Source: Roseivivax sediminis
GTDB taxonomy: Bacteria; Pseudomonadota; Alphaproteobacteria; Rhodobacterales; Rhodobacteraceae
NCBI RefSeq assembly: GCF_900112685.1
Contig: NZ_FOMS01000001.1
Span: 1-64,000 of the forward strand
DNA length: 64,000 nucleotides
Reading direction: 5' to 3'
Position 1 is the stretch's first letter; each line of letters begins with the position of its first letter. The notes below the pieces were generated by a model. The model saw only the letters and a list, made by a program, of their open reading frames with translations. It made no database searches and had not been told where the DNA came from. The position numbers were made by a program, and so were the translations under genes. Of the stretch, positions 53,112 through 62,564 are shown in pieces.

Positions 53112-53552
53112 TTACCTCCAGTGGCGGGAGACGACCTCGGTCAGGTACCCGACGATGACGGCGCCCGCTACCAGGGTCAGGATGAAATTGGCGTCCACCA
53201 GCAAGGCGGCATTCTCCACGATCAGCTCGAAGACAGCGGCAACTGCCTCCAGCATGGAGTCGTAGCGCCGGTCGAAGGCGCGATCGACCATCATGTTGGC
53301 CGAATGCACCGCCAGGCACCAGAAGAGCGCCGCGACCACGCCGGTCACGCCGTTCGATATCGCCGCGCTCGCGCCCCGCCCTGCCCGCGTGCCGATGGTG
53401 ATCCAGCCGACGAGAAAGCAGATCGCGGTGTTCCAAAGGGTGAAATTCCCGAAGGCCCCGCGCTCCGGCATCAGGCCCTTGACCAGTTCGGAGGCATACC
53501 AACCCAATACGGCCAGCATCAGACCGGCAAGGAATTTGGCGGCGGTGGGCAT
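53112..53552 (-). CDS. trgA: TrgA-family membrane protein
   Basis: A 146-residue membrane protein with three to four helices (AAKFLAGLMLAVLGWYASEL; TLWNTAICFLVGWITIGTRA; FILTLVAGAVIVGYLTEVVS) and the family features MVDRAFDRRYDSMLEAV and a C-terminal RHWR. TrgA contributes to tellurite resistance in Rhodobacter sphaeroides; its function is not known. It precedes trgB by seven bases and follows the cfa gene by ten bases, all on the same strand. Confidence 0.88.
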   Translation of the reverse strand: MPTAAKFLAGLMLAVLGWYASELVKGLMPERGAFGNFTLWNTAICFLVGWITIGTRAGRGASAAISNGVTGVVAALFWCLAVHSANMMVDRAFDRRYDSMLEAVAAVFELIVENAALLVDANFILTLVAGAVIVGYLTEVVSRHWR

Positions 53553-53562
53553 CGGCTGCGGT

Positions 53563-54771
53563 CTAGCTCGGCCTTGTCACGGTGATCTGGGTGACGTCGC
53601 AATTGCCGCTCGCGAAGGTCGCGGCGCAGGACGTCAGGTAGAAGTTCCACATCCTGCGGAAGCGTTCGTCAAAGCCCAGTTGCGCGACCTCTTCCCATTT
53701 GTCGTTGAATGTGTCGTGCCAGCGACGCAGCGTCTGGCTGTAGCTCTGTCCGAATTCCACCGATCGCGCGACCTCGAGGCCGGCGCGCGAGATCTCTTCG
53801 CGCAGCACGACGGGCGACGGCAGCATGCCGCCCGGGAAGATGTACTTCTGGATGAAGTCGACGCTGCGCCGGTAGATCTCCCACCGCTTGTGCTGCACCG
53901 TGATGACCTGCAGCGTCGCGCTTGCGCCGGGTTTAAGCCGCGCGCGCAGCGCCTCGAAATAGGTGGGCCAGTACCGCTCCCCCACCGCCTCGAACATCTC
54001 GATGGAGGCGACGGCGTCGTAGGTGCCCCGCTCGTCGCGGTAATCCATCAGCTTGACGTCGACCTGCCCCTCCAGCCCCTCACGGGCGATGCGGGCGCGG
54101 GCATAATCGAACTGTTCGCGGCTGATCGTCAGGCCGGTGACCCTCAGCCCCCGCGCCTTCGCGGCGTATTCGGCAAAGCCGCCCCAGCCGCAGCCGATCT
54201 CAAGCACATGATCGCCCGCCTTCGCGCCCATCTGGTCGACCATGGAGGCGTACTTGGCCTCCTGCGCCTTCTCCAGGCTCTCCTGGCCGGTCTCGAAGAG
54301 CGCCGAGGAATAGGTCATCGTGTCGTCGAGCCAGAGCGCGTAGAAATCGTTCCCGAGGTCGTAGTGGTGCGCGATGTTGCGCCGCGCCTGCCGCCGGGAA
54401 TTCGATTGCAGCCAGAAGCGCACGCGTTCGAACGCGCGCACCAGCCCCATGCCGGCGAAGCCGTCGTAAAGCTCGTCGTTGTCGGCGTGCATGAGGTCCA
54501 TGAAGGCCAGAAGATCCGGCGTCGACCACCAGCCGTCGAGATAGGCGTCCGAGAACCCCAGATATCCCTCGCGGATCAGCCGCGCAAAGAGATCAGGGTT
54601 GTGGATGTGCAGCTCTGCCACGGGGCCGGGATCACGGCCCTCGGCCCGGAAGACGCGTCCGTCGTCGAGCACGAAATCGACGCGCCCGCGGTTCATCTTG
54701 TTCGCGGCGGCAAAGACCTGCGCGAAATAGCGCGGCAGGTTCGCCGCGCCGGCGGTATCGGTCAGGATCAT
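53563..54771 (-). CDS. cfa: Cyclopropane-fatty-acyl-phospholipid synthase
   Basis: A 402-residue SAM-dependent enzyme that adds a methylene group to unsaturated phospholipid chains. It has the SAM loop LEIGCGWGGFAEYA (about residue 197), IAHHYDLGNDFYALWLDDTM at the N-terminal side, and ISREQFDYARARIA. In Rhodobacter relatives such genes belong to the singlet-oxygen/sigma-E response together with a photolyase, as placed here. I find no sigma-E site in view. It is complete and follows the photolyase gene after about 140 bases. Confidence 0.9.
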   Translation of the reverse strand: MILTDTAGAANLPRYFAQVFAAANKMNRGRVDFVLDDGRVFRAEGRDPGPVAELHIHNPDLFARLIREGYLGFSDAYLDGWWSTPDLLAFMDLMHADNDELYDGFAGMGLVRAFERVRFWLQSNSRRQARRNIAHHYDLGNDFYALWLDDTMTYSSALFETGQESLEKAQEAKYASMVDQMGAKAGDHVLEIGCGWGGFAEYAAKARGLRVTGLTISREQFDYARARIAREGLEGQVDVKLMDYRDERGTYDAVASIEMFEAVGERYWPTYFEALRARLKPGASATLQVITVQHKRWEIYRRSVDFIQKYIFPGGMLPSPVVLREEISRAGLEVARSVEFGQSYSQTLRRWHDTFNDKWEEVAQLGFDERFRRMWNFYLTSCAATFASGNCDVTQITVTRPS

Positions 54772-54908
54772 GTCCCGGTCTACTCCCGTTCTGTCCGTAA
54801 GCCACGCGGCTGCCCGGCCTTCGGTTTCGTTAACGCTATAGAGGCCACACGAAATTCGGCAAGCGCACCGGGCCGACCCTGCGCCATCGGGTCACGCCGC
54901 GCGCAATC

Positions 54909-56327
54909 TCAGAAGTCGCGATTCTCATAAGCCTCGAGGGCACGCTTGCGGCCCTCCCGCGCGTCCACGATCGGGTCGGGATAGGCATCGTCAGGCGCCA
55001 TCGCCCAGCGTTCCGGGATCGCGTGGAAGTAGCTCCGCGCCTCTTGCGGCGGGCTGTCCTGCCCCTCCGCGATCCAGCGGTTCACATAGGTGCGATCCTT
55101 GTCGAACCGGTCCAGTTGCGTCTCGGGGTTGAAGACCCGGAAATACGGCGTCGCATCGGGACCGGAACCGGCCGACCATTGCCAGCCCAGCGAATTGGAC
55201 GCCGGGTCCCAGTCGATCAGGTGATCCTCGAACCATTCCATGCCGATCTTCCAGTGACACATCAGGTGCTTGCAGAGATAGGACGCGACGATCATCCGGC
55301 CGCGATTGTGCATCCGCCCGGTGACGTACATCTCGCGCATCGCGGCGTCGACGAAGGGGATGCCGGTGCGCCCGCGCGTCCAGGCGATCACCTCCTTGCG
55401 GCGGCGGTCCTCGTTCCAGGGAAACGCATCCCATTCCTCCCGCCAGTTGTCATAGAGAAGTCGCGGCGTGTGCCACATCAGGTGATAGCCGAACTCGCGC
55501 CAGACGAGTTCCTGCAGGAAGGTCTGCGCCCCCGCCTTACCCTCGTCCAGCGCGCGCAGGCCCGCGTGCCAGCATTGCCGCGGTGTGATCTCCCCGAGGC
55601 TGAGGTTCTCCGACAGGTTCGAGGTACCGTCGACGGAGGGGATGTCGCGCGCGTCGCCGTACTCCTCCACCTTGGAGGCCATGAACGCGCCGAGTCGGCT
55701 TTGTGCCGCGCTCTCGCCCAGCGTCACGTAGGGGCGCACGACCTCTGCGCCGCGCCGCATGCCGGCGCCGAGGGCCCAGTCCTCCAGCGCCTCGCTTTCA
55801 GGCCACCTTCCCGGCGGCGCAAGGTCCCCCGGCGTGCCAAGCGGCGTGTCGACCTCGCGATCCTTCACCGCGCGCCAGAACGGCGTGAAAACCTTGTAGA
55901 ACCCGCCGGTCTTGGTCTCCACGCTCCAGGGTTCGAACATCAGGTGTCCGGCGAAGCTCTGCGCGTCGAGCCCGCGCGCCTTCAACGCTTCCTTGACCCC
56001 GCGGTCGCGCTCCACGCTCACCGGATCGTAGGCGCGCATCCAGTAGACCGCGCCGGCGCCGGTCTCTTCGATCAACGCCTCGAGCGCCTCGCGGGCAGGG
56101 CCGGAGCGCAGGATCAATCGGCTGCCCTTCGCCTCCAGCGTCTCGGCCAGCGCGCCGGCCCCGAGGCCCAGCCGCCATGCCGGCGCGGTGCGGAGCATCT
56201 TCACCCCTTCGTCACGCAAGAACACAGGGATCACCGGGCCGCCGCGCCGCAAGGCCGCGTCCCAGGCGGGATGGTCCGACAGCCGCAGATCACGGCGGAA
56301 CCACAGGATCGTCGGGGTCTCGGGCAT
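54909..56327 (-). CDS. phrB: Deoxyribodipyrimidine photolyase
   Basis: A 472-residue DNA photolyase that repairs cyclobutane pyrimidine dimers with blue light. It has the antenna-binding N-terminal Rossmann domain (TILWFRRDLRLSDHPAWDAA) and the FAD-binding C-terminus (FLQELVWREFGYHLMWH; GIPFVDAAMREMYVTGRMHN; SLGWQWSAGSGPDATPYFRV). The three tryptophans of the electron chain fall in the expected region. ATG 56327 lies after GAAGGAG; a much longer upstream frame runs antisense across lexA and is not the gene. Confidence 0.93.
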   Translation of the reverse strand: MPETPTILWFRRDLRLSDHPAWDAALRRGGPVIPVFLRDEGVKMLRTAPAWRLGLGAGALAETLEAKGSRLILRSGPAREALEALIEETGAGAVYWMRAYDPVSVERDRGVKEALKARGLDAQSFAGHLMFEPWSVETKTGGFYKVFTPFWRAVKDREVDTPLGTPGDLAPPGRWPESEALEDWALGAGMRRGAEVVRPYVTLGESAAQSRLGAFMASKVEEYGDARDIPSVDGTSNLSENLSLGEITPRQCWHAGLRALDEGKAGAQTFLQELVWREFGYHLMWHTPRLLYDNWREEWDAFPWNEDRRRKEVIAWTRGRTGIPFVDAAMREMYVTGRMHNRGRMIVASYLCKHLMCHWKIGMEWFEDHLIDWDPASNSLGWQWSAGSGPDATPYFRVFNPETQLDRFDKDRTYVNRWIAEGQDSPPQEARSYFHAIPERWAMAPDDAYPDPIVDAREGRKRALEAYENRDF

Positions 56328-56414
56328 GGGCGCTCCTTCATCGGTTGCGCCGATAGCTAGCGCCCGCGCGGTGCCGGCAAGCCGCCCCGCCCGATTCGGA
56401 TTATCCACAAGCGG

Positions 56415-56443
56415 TTGACACAAACCGTGAACACCCATAGAAC
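56415..56443 (+). promoter_or_regulatory. lexA promoter with SOS box
   Basis: TTGACA (56415-56420) and a -10-like TAGAAC 17 bases later. GAAC-N7-GAAC (56429-56443), the alphaproteobacterial LexA-binding form, overlaps the spacer and -10, so LexA should repress its own gene. A further GAACACGGCAATGTTC palindrome follows at about 56445-56460. Confidence 0.75.
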
Positions 56444-56477
56444 ATGAACACGGCAATGTTCCAAAAGGGCGGTCCGC

Positions 56478-57173
56478 ATGCTGACGAAGAAACAACTCGA
56501 CCTGCTCGACTTCATCAACCGGCGCGTGGCGCGCGACGGCGTGCCCCCGTCCTTCGACGAGATGAAGGAGGCGCTGGATCTGCGGTCGAAATCCGGCATC
56601 CACCGCCTGATCACGGCGCTGGAAGAACGCGGCTTCATCCGCCGCCTCGCCCACCGTGCCCGCGCGATCGAGATCGTGAAGCTGCCCGAGAGCCTCGGGG
56701 GGGAGCCCTCGGGCTTCAGCCCCCGCGTGGTCGACGGCGGGCGCCCGGATGCGCGACCGGCCAATGCCCAGCCGGTGGAGGCACTGAACGCGAGCGAACT
56801 TCCGGTGCTCGGCCGCATCGCCGCCGGCCGCCCGATCGAGGCGATCGACGACAATCCGCCGGGGATCGCGGTGCCTGGGCAGATGCTGTCGGGTCGCGGC
56901 AAGCACTACGCGCTGGAGGTCAAGGGCGACTCCATGATCGACGCGGGGATCAACGACGGCGACGTCGTGGTGATCCGCGAGACATCCGACGCCGACGATG
57001 GCGATATCGTGGTCGCGCAGGTCGAAGGCTACGAGGCGACGCTCAAGCGCTTCCGCCGCAAGGGCGAGACGATCGTGCTGGAGGCGGCGAACCCCGCCTA
57101 CGAGGCGCGCGTCCTGCCGCACGGCGCCGTCAAGGTGCAGGGCCGGCTCGTCGGGCTTATCCGCACCTACTGA
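56478..57173 (+). CDS. lexA: LexA SOS repressor
   Basis: A 231-residue repressor/peptidase. The N-terminal winged helix ([31 protein letters not shown]) binds SOS boxes; the C-terminal peptidase has the cleavage bond Ala116-Gly117, Ser152 (KGDSMID) and Lys190 (EATLKRF). DNA damage triggers RecA-assisted self-cleavage. It is divergent from the photolyase gene, grouping two DNA-damage genes at one promoter region. The end overlaps the convergent comEC by seven bases. Confidence 0.96.
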   Translation: MLTKKQLDLLDFINRRVARDGVPPSFDEMKEALDLRSKSGIHRLITALEERGFIRRLAHRARAIEIVKLPESLGGEPSGFSPRVVDGGRPDARPANAQPVEALNASELPVLGRIAAGRPIEAIDDNPPGIAVPGQMLSGRGKHYALEVKGDSMIDAGINDGDVVVIRETSDADDGDIVVAQVEGYEATLKRFRRKGETIVLEAANPAYEARVLPHGAVKVQGRLVGLIRTY

Positions 57174-59272
57174 GCCCGCGCGGCAAGGCGCCTCGGGACC
57201 GGCCAGGGCCAGAGCGCGGGGCGCGCCCCGTTCCAGAGGCGAATGCCGCTCACGTCGCGCACGCTGACCCGGCGAAGGCCGCCGTACTTGTCATGGTAAT
57301 AGGCCAGCGCCCCAGTCTGCCGCAACAGCGCCGGCGACGCGATCTCGCAGCGCCAGCCTGCCGACGGCTCGGTATCGAGGACGACCAAGTCCTCGCCATC
57401 ACAGCCGGGAAAGGCCGCGGCCGCACGTTTGCCCCGCAGATGTGCAATGCGTCGACCGGCCAGTTGCACCTCCACCCAAGGGGTGCCCGTTTCCGGCCAA
57501 CGCGCCGCCGCCTGTTCCTGCCCCGCGCCGTCGCCGTCGTTCTCCAACCAGATCCCGGCGACGAAGCCTTCCCCGCGCTGGCGGCTGAGCGCACGCCCCT
57601 CATCGGTCATCGTGCCGACAAGCTTTCCGGTGTCGGAGACCAGCAGCGCCGGCCGCTCCGCCCCGACCCAGAGGCCGAGCGCCAGAGCCACCGGCGCCAG
57701 GCCGAGTGCGCGCACCCTGCCCTGCCAGAGCACGACGAAAAGCGCGCCCGCCGCGATCAGCGGCAACACCGGGCCGGGCGGCTGCGGTACCTGCCCGACC
57801 GCGCCGGGCAACGCCGCCACCCCGTGCGCGATGGTCAGGATGGCGCCAAGGCCCCAACCCATGACGGCAAAGCCCAGCCCGTCGAGGCCCAGCGGCATCA
57901 GCGCCATCGCCGCGACACCGGCCGGCATGACCAAGGTGCCCATCAGCGGCACCGCCAGCAGATTGGCCAGCAGACCATAATGCGACACCTGGTTGAAATG
58001 CGCCATCGCCACCGGCGCCGTCGCCGCGCCGGCCACCGCAGATGAGACGACCACCGCCAGCACCGGCCGCAGCCAGCGCGGCACGTGGTCCGAAACCCTC
58101 GCCTCGCGCAGCACACCGAAGGCGGCGACGAGCGCGGTGGTCGCGGCGAAGGACATCTGGAAGCCAGGGCCGGTCAGCGCTTCTGGCGTCGTGATCAGCA
58201 CGATCAGCGCCGCGATTGCCACCGAACGCAGCGTCAGCGCCCGCCGGTCGCACAGCACCGCGCCGAGCGCGACCGCCGCCATGACGAATGCCCGCTCGGT
58301 CGCGACGTTGCCACCGGACAGCGCAAGGTAGCCGGCCGCCGCGGCCAGCGCGCCAACGGCCGCGATCTTCTTGACTGGCCAGGTCAGCGCGATGCGGCGC
58401 GGCAGCAGAAAGAGCATCCGCAGACCCCCGAAGACGACGCCGGCCAAGAGCCCCATGTGCAGGCCCGAAATCGCCAGCAGATGCGCAAGGTTCGTCTCGC
58501 GCAGCGCGTCCCGCGTCCCGGCCCCGATGGCACTGCGGTCGCCGGTGAGGATCGCGGCTGCAAAGGCCCCCGTCTCACCCGGCAGGGCCGCGCGAACCCG
58601 CGCTGAAAGCGCCTGGCGCGCGGCAAAGACCGGCACGCCGCCCGCGTCCGGTTCCAGCACCAGGACCGGCGTGCGAGTGTAGCCCACCGCGCCCAGCCGC
58701 TGGAACCAGGCGTGCCGGCGGAAGTCGAAGCCGCCCGGCTCTGCCGGACCGGAGGGGCCGGCGAGGTGTCCCGTGAGGATGACCACCATGCCCGGCGAAG
58801 GCTCGATCCAGCGCTGCTCTCCATGCAGCGAGATGCGCACGCGGTGCGGCGTCCGCGAGGACGCGACGTCATCCAGCCGCACCCGGTCGAGCGTCAGCCG
58901 CACCGCGTCGGAGGCGGAGCGGTCGATCCCCACGACACGCCCCTCCACCGGCCCGTAGTAGCGAAAGCCCAGGACCGGTTCGGCCACGAGATGCGCCCGC
59001 GCGCCGGCGAGCGCCACCCCGGCCAGCCCCAACGCGACGGCGACGCGAATGGCCCGCGGCCCAGGCCCTTCCCGACGTGCCGACCAGAGCCCCGCGGCGG
59101 CGCCTGCGCCACAGAGTGCCAGCACCCAGACGGCAGGTTCGGCCCTCAGCCCGAAGTAGAGCCCGATACCGACCGCGAGGCAGACCGGTGCCCAGGGGAA
59201 CAGGTGTCCCTCTTGTTTTTCGAGCCCGAGCTGTCGCCCGAAACCGCCGAGGACCCGACCCAGGCTGTCCAT
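57167..59272 (-). CDS. comEC: ComEC/Rec2-family DNA uptake protein
   Basis: A 701-residue membrane protein with an N-terminal DUF4131 region, the ComEC competence domain ([20 protein letters not shown]), many membrane helices ([37 protein letters not shown]), and a C-terminal part without a clear intact metallo-hydrolase HxHxDH motif. It forms the channel for single-strand DNA uptake. I favour ATG 59272 since GAAGGA is close upstream; ATG 59293 has no site. It is divergent from gltX. Confidence 0.88.
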   Translation of the reverse strand: MDSLGRVLGGFGRQLGLEKQEGHLFPWAPVCLAVGIGLYFGLRAEPAVWVLALCGAGAAAGLWSARREGPGPRAIRVAVALGLAGVALAGARAHLVAEPVLGFRYYGPVEGRVVGIDRSASDAVRLTLDRVRLDDVASSRTPHRVRISLHGEQRWIEPSPGMVVILTGHLAGPSGPAEPGGFDFRRHAWFQRLGAVGYTRTPVLVLEPDAGGVPVFAARQALSARVRAALPGETGAFAAAILTGDRSAIGAGTRDALRETNLAHLLAISGLHMGLLAGVVFGGLRMLFLLPRRIALTWPVKKIAAVGALAAAAGYLALSGGNVATERAFVMAAVALGAVLCDRRALTLRSVAIAALIVLITTPEALTGPGFQMSFAATTALVAAFGVLREARVSDHVPRWLRPVLAVVVSSAVAGAATAPVAMAHFNQVSHYGLLANLLAVPLMGTLVMPAGVAAMALMPLGLDGLGFAVMGWGLGAILTIAHGVAALPGAVGQVPQPPGPVLPLIAAGALFVVLWQGRVRALGLAPVALALGLWVGAERPALLVSDTGKLVGTMTDEGRALSRQRGEGFVAGIWLENDGDGAGQEQAAARWPETGTPWVEVQLAGRRIAHLRGKRAAAAFPGCDGEDLVVLDTEPSAGWRCEIASPALLRQTGALAYYHDKYGGLRRVSVRDVSGIRLWNGARPALWPWPVPRRLAARAQ

Positions 59273-59351
59273 CTTGTCCTTCGCCGCCCCCATCGCTAAG
59301 GGTTGCGTCCAACTTTCCAGACCGACGTTAGAAAAAGGTTAACGCGCGCCC

Positions 59352-60761
59352 ATGTCCCAGGACGTCGTCACCCGTTTCGCCCCCTCGCCGACGGGATTTC
59401 TGCATATCGGCGGCGCACGGACGGCGCTGTTCAACTGGCTCTTCGCGCGCGGACGCGGCGGAAAATTCCTGCTGCGGATCGAGGACACCGACCGCGCCCG
59501 CTCCACGCAGGCGGCGACCGACGCGATCCTCAAGGGGCTCGCCTGGCTCGGCCTCGACCACGACGGCGACGTCGTCTCCCAGGCTGCGGGCGCGGAGCGC
59601 CACGCAGAGGTCGCGCGGCAGATGCTGGACGCCGGCGATGCCTACAAGTGCTTCTCCACCCAGGACGAGATCGAGGCATTCCGCGAGGAGGCGCGCGCCG
59701 CCGGCCGCTCCACCCTCTTCCGCTCGCCCTGGCGCGACGCCGATCCCGCAACGCACCCGGACGCGCCCTACGCGATCCGCCTGCGCGCCCCGCAGGAGGG
59801 TACGACGGTGATCGCCGACGCAGTGCAAGGCGACGTGACCATCGGCAACGACCAGCTCGACGACATGGTGCTGCTGCGCTCGGACGGAACGCCGGTCTAC
59901 ATGCTGGCCGTGGTGGTCGACGATCACGACATGGGCGTCACCCACGTCATCCGCGGCGACGATCACCTCAACAACGCCGCGCGGCAGATGCAGATCTATC
60001 ACGCGCTCGGATGGCCGGTGCCGGTCTACGCCCATATCCCGCTGATTCACGGCCCCGACGGCAAGAAGCTGTCGAAGCGCCACGGCGCGGTCGGGCTCGA
60101 GGAATACCAGGTGATGGGCTACCCGTCGGCGGGGATGCGCAACTACCTCGCGCGGCTCGGCTGGAGCCACGGCGACGACGAAGTCTTCTCGGATGTGCAG
60201 GCGATCGAATGGTTCGACCTGTCCGGCATCGGGCGTTCTCCGGCGCGCCTCGACTTCAAGAAGCTCGACAATATCTCGGGCCAGCACATCGCGATGATGG
60301 ACGATGCCGCGCTGCTGAATGAAATCGAGGCCTTCCTGGCCGCCGCGGGCCGCCTGCCGCTGACCGATACGCAGCGGGACGGGCTGTCGCGCGCCATGTA
60401 CTGCCTCAAGGACCGGGCCAAGACCTTGCCGGAACTCCTTGACAAGGCTCATTTCGTTCTAGCTGAACCGCCGATCGAGCCGGACGAGAAGGCGGCGAAG
60501 GCCCTGGACGATGTATCCCGTGGTATACTGTCAGAATTGACGCCGCAGCTGCAAAATGCTAGCTGGTCGCGCAACGATCTGGAGGCGGCCGCGAACGCTG
60601 TGGCCGAGGCCAACGGGGTCAAGTTCGGAAAGCTCGCCGGCCCCTTGCGCGCCGCCCTCGCAGGCCGCACGGTTTGCCCGAGCGTGTTCGACATGATGCT
60701 CGTGCTGGGCCGCGACGAAAGCCTCGCCCGGCTCGCCCGGGCGGCGAGCGGAGAGAGCTGA
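59352..60761 (+). CDS. gltX: Glutamyl-tRNA synthetase
   Basis: A 469-residue class I aminoacyl-tRNA synthetase that charges tRNA-Glu. The HIGH motif is at residues 18-21 ([19 protein letters not shown]), the KMSKS-type loop at about 238-243 ([11 protein letters not shown]), and DTDRARST is present. It probably also acts as a nondiscriminating enzyme in this group, which cannot be judged here. The C-terminal anticodon-binding part is intact. Confidence 0.95.
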   Translation: MSQDVVTRFAPSPTGFLHIGGARTALFNWLFARGRGGKFLLRIEDTDRARSTQAATDAILKGLAWLGLDHDGDVVSQAAGAERHAEVARQMLDAGDAYKCFSTQDEIEAFREEARAAGRSTLFRSPWRDADPATHPDAPYAIRLRAPQEGTTVIADAVQGDVTIGNDQLDDMVLLRSDGTPVYMLAVVVDDHDMGVTHVIRGDDHLNNAARQMQIYHALGWPVPVYAHIPLIHGPDGKKLSKRHGAVGLEEYQVMGYPSAGMRNYLARLGWSHGDDEVFSDVQAIEWFDLSGIGRSPARLDFKKLDNISGQHIAMMDDAALLNEIEAFLAAAGRLPLTDTQRDGLSRAMYCLKDRAKTLPELLDKAHFVLAEPPIEPDEKAAKALDDVSRGILSELTPQLQNASWSRNDLEAAANAVAEANGVKFGKLAGPLRAALAGRTVCPSVFDMMLVLGRDESLARLARAASGES

Positions 60762-60866
60762 TCCGCCTTTCGGTCAGCATCTCTTAACCGCTTGGTGATT
60801 TGACAGGACGGACGGCGCGGGACGATGGCCCCTGCCGTCTCACCAGAGACGAAAGGGACCACGAAA

Positions 60867-62168
60867 ATGGCCGATTCCTCGACCTCGAAGACCGCGACTC
60901 TGAGCTTCGACGGCAAGTCGTTCGACCTGCCGATGTACTCTCCCACGGCCGGGCCGGAAGTCATCGACATCCGCAAGCTCTACGGCACGGCCGGCGTGTT
61001 CACCTACGATCCGGGCTACACCTCCACGGCGTCCTGCGACTCGACCATCACGTTCATCGACGGCGACAAGGGCGAGCTTCTGCACCGCGGCTACCCGATC
61101 GACCAGCTGGCGTCGAAGTCGCACTACCTCGAGGTCTGCTTCCTGCTGCTCTACGGCGAATTGCCAACGGCCGAGCAGCTCGAGACCTTCGAGAGCACGA
61201 TCACCCGCCACACGATGATCCACGAACAGATGCACAACTTCTTCCGGGGCTTCCGGCGGGATGCGCATCCGATGGCGACGATGGTGGGCGTTGTCGGCGC
61301 GATGTCGGCGTTCTACCACGACAGCACCAATATCCACGACCCGCGCGAGCGCGAGATCGCCAGCCACCGGCTGATCGCGAAGATGCCGACGATCGCTGCG
61401 ATGGCCTACAAGTACTCCATCGGCCAGCCCTTCGTGTATCCGCGGAACGATCTCGATTACGCGGCGAACTTCCTGCACATGTGCTTTGCCGTCCCGGCAG
61501 AGGAATACGTGCCCGATCCGATCCTCGCCCGCGCGATGGACCGGATCTTCACCCTGCATGCCGACCACGAGCAGAACGCGTCGACCTCCACCGTGCGGCT
61601 CGCCTCGTCCTCGGGGGCCAACCCGTTCGCCTGTATCGCTGCCGGGATCGCCTGCCTCTGGGGGCCGGCGCATGGCGGCGCCAACCAGGCCTGCCTGCAG
61701 ATGCTGCGCGAGATCGGAACACCCGACCAGATCCCTGAATACCTCGCCCGCGCGAAGGACAAGAACGACCCGTTCCGCCTGATGGGCTTCGGCCACCGCG
61801 TCTACAAGAACGTCGACCCGCGCGCGCGGGTGATGAAGCAGTCCGCCGACGAGGTGCTGGAGCTGATGGGGGTGGAGAACAACCCCACTCTGCAGGTCGC
61901 CAAGGAGCTCGAGAAACAGGCGCTGGAGGACGATTACTTCGTCGAGAAAAAGCTGTTCCCGAACGTGGACTTCTACTCCGGCATCATCCTGGAAGCGATG
62001 GGCTTCCCGCTGTCGATGTTCACGCCCATCTTCGCCATCGGCCGCACCGTCGGCTGGATCTCCCAGTGGAAAGAGATGCTGGGGGATCCGCAGAACAAGA
62101 TCGGCCGGCCGCGCCAACTCTATCTCGGTCATACGCTGCGCGACTACGTGGATATCGAGAACCGCTGA
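60867..62168 (+). CDS. gltA: Citrate synthase
   Basis: A 433-residue type II citrate synthase (oxaloacetate plus acetyl-CoA to citrate, first step of the TCA cycle). Catalytic His and Asp lie in HGGANQAC (about 268), [16 protein letters not shown] (about 306) and NVDFYSG (about 366). The ATG at 60867 follows GAAAGGGA; an ATG 42 bases upstream is less likely. A terminator follows at 62193-62218. Confidence 0.96.
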   Translation: MADSSTSKTATLSFDGKSFDLPMYSPTAGPEVIDIRKLYGTAGVFTYDPGYTSTASCDSTITFIDGDKGELLHRGYPIDQLASKSHYLEVCFLLLYGELPTAEQLETFESTITRHTMIHEQMHNFFRGFRRDAHPMATMVGVVGAMSAFYHDSTNIHDPREREIASHRLIAKMPTIAAMAYKYSIGQPFVYPRNDLDYAANFLHMCFAVPAEEYVPDPILARAMDRIFTLHADHEQNASTSTVRLASSSGANPFACIAAGIACLWGPAHGGANQACLQMLREIGTPDQIPEYLARAKDKNDPFRLMGFGHRVYKNVDPRARVMKQSADEVLELMGVENNPTLQVAKELEKQALEDDYFVEKKLFPNVDFYSGIILEAMGFPLSMFTPIFAIGRTVGWISQWKEMLGDPQNKIGRPRQLYLGHTLRDYVDIENR

Positions 62169-62192
62169 CAATTCCGGCCGTCAGGAACGATA

Positions 62193-62218
62193 GGGCCCGC
62201 CATTCTGCGGGCCCTTTT
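62193..62218 (+). terminator. Terminator after gltA
   Basis: GGGCCCGC, CATTCT loop, GCGGGCCC then TTTT: perfect eight-base stem followed by a T run, 24 bases past the gltA stop. Confidence 0.88.
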
Positions 62219-62564
62219 CCATTCCGTCTCGGAAACAATTCCTGAAAATCACGCCGATCCCCACGCAATTGGCCAGCAATGGAATTGATGCTGTCCGCGC
62301 AGGTTGGACACTGGCAAAGCCCCGCATACGGCTATCGATTCGACTTTGACCCGCCCTGAAGGTGACAATTTTCACTCATGGGATCGCCCGGAATGCAGGA
62401 CAAAATCGCCCCTATCAGCGCTCTAACCCCATACCGGAAACAATTACCGAAGCATTGCGGCCAAAGCCGGAGGAACTTGGGCCAAAATCGGTTTTTCTTT
62501 GGTCGAACTACGGTACCGGCGATATCACCTTCTTCGGATTTCCATTTCTCGGAGTGTTTTCGAA
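62219..62564. other. Intergenic region before large repeat protein
   Basis: About 345 bases with no gene. The right part (about 62360-62560) is A+T-richer and should hold the promoter of the repeat-protein gene; CGGAG 11 bases before its ATG is the likely ribosome site. I see no other element. Confidence 0.4.

Noticed and set aside
56328-57122. Extension of the photolyase frame upstream, antisense to lexA
   Set aside because: The photolyase family begins at the ATG at 56327, which has a good ribosome site; the extension overlaps lexA and its promoter.
60840-62171. 443-codon minus-strand frame over gltA
   Set aside because: Antisense to citrate synthase, whose catalytic residues are intact; His/Val/Arg-rich shadow.
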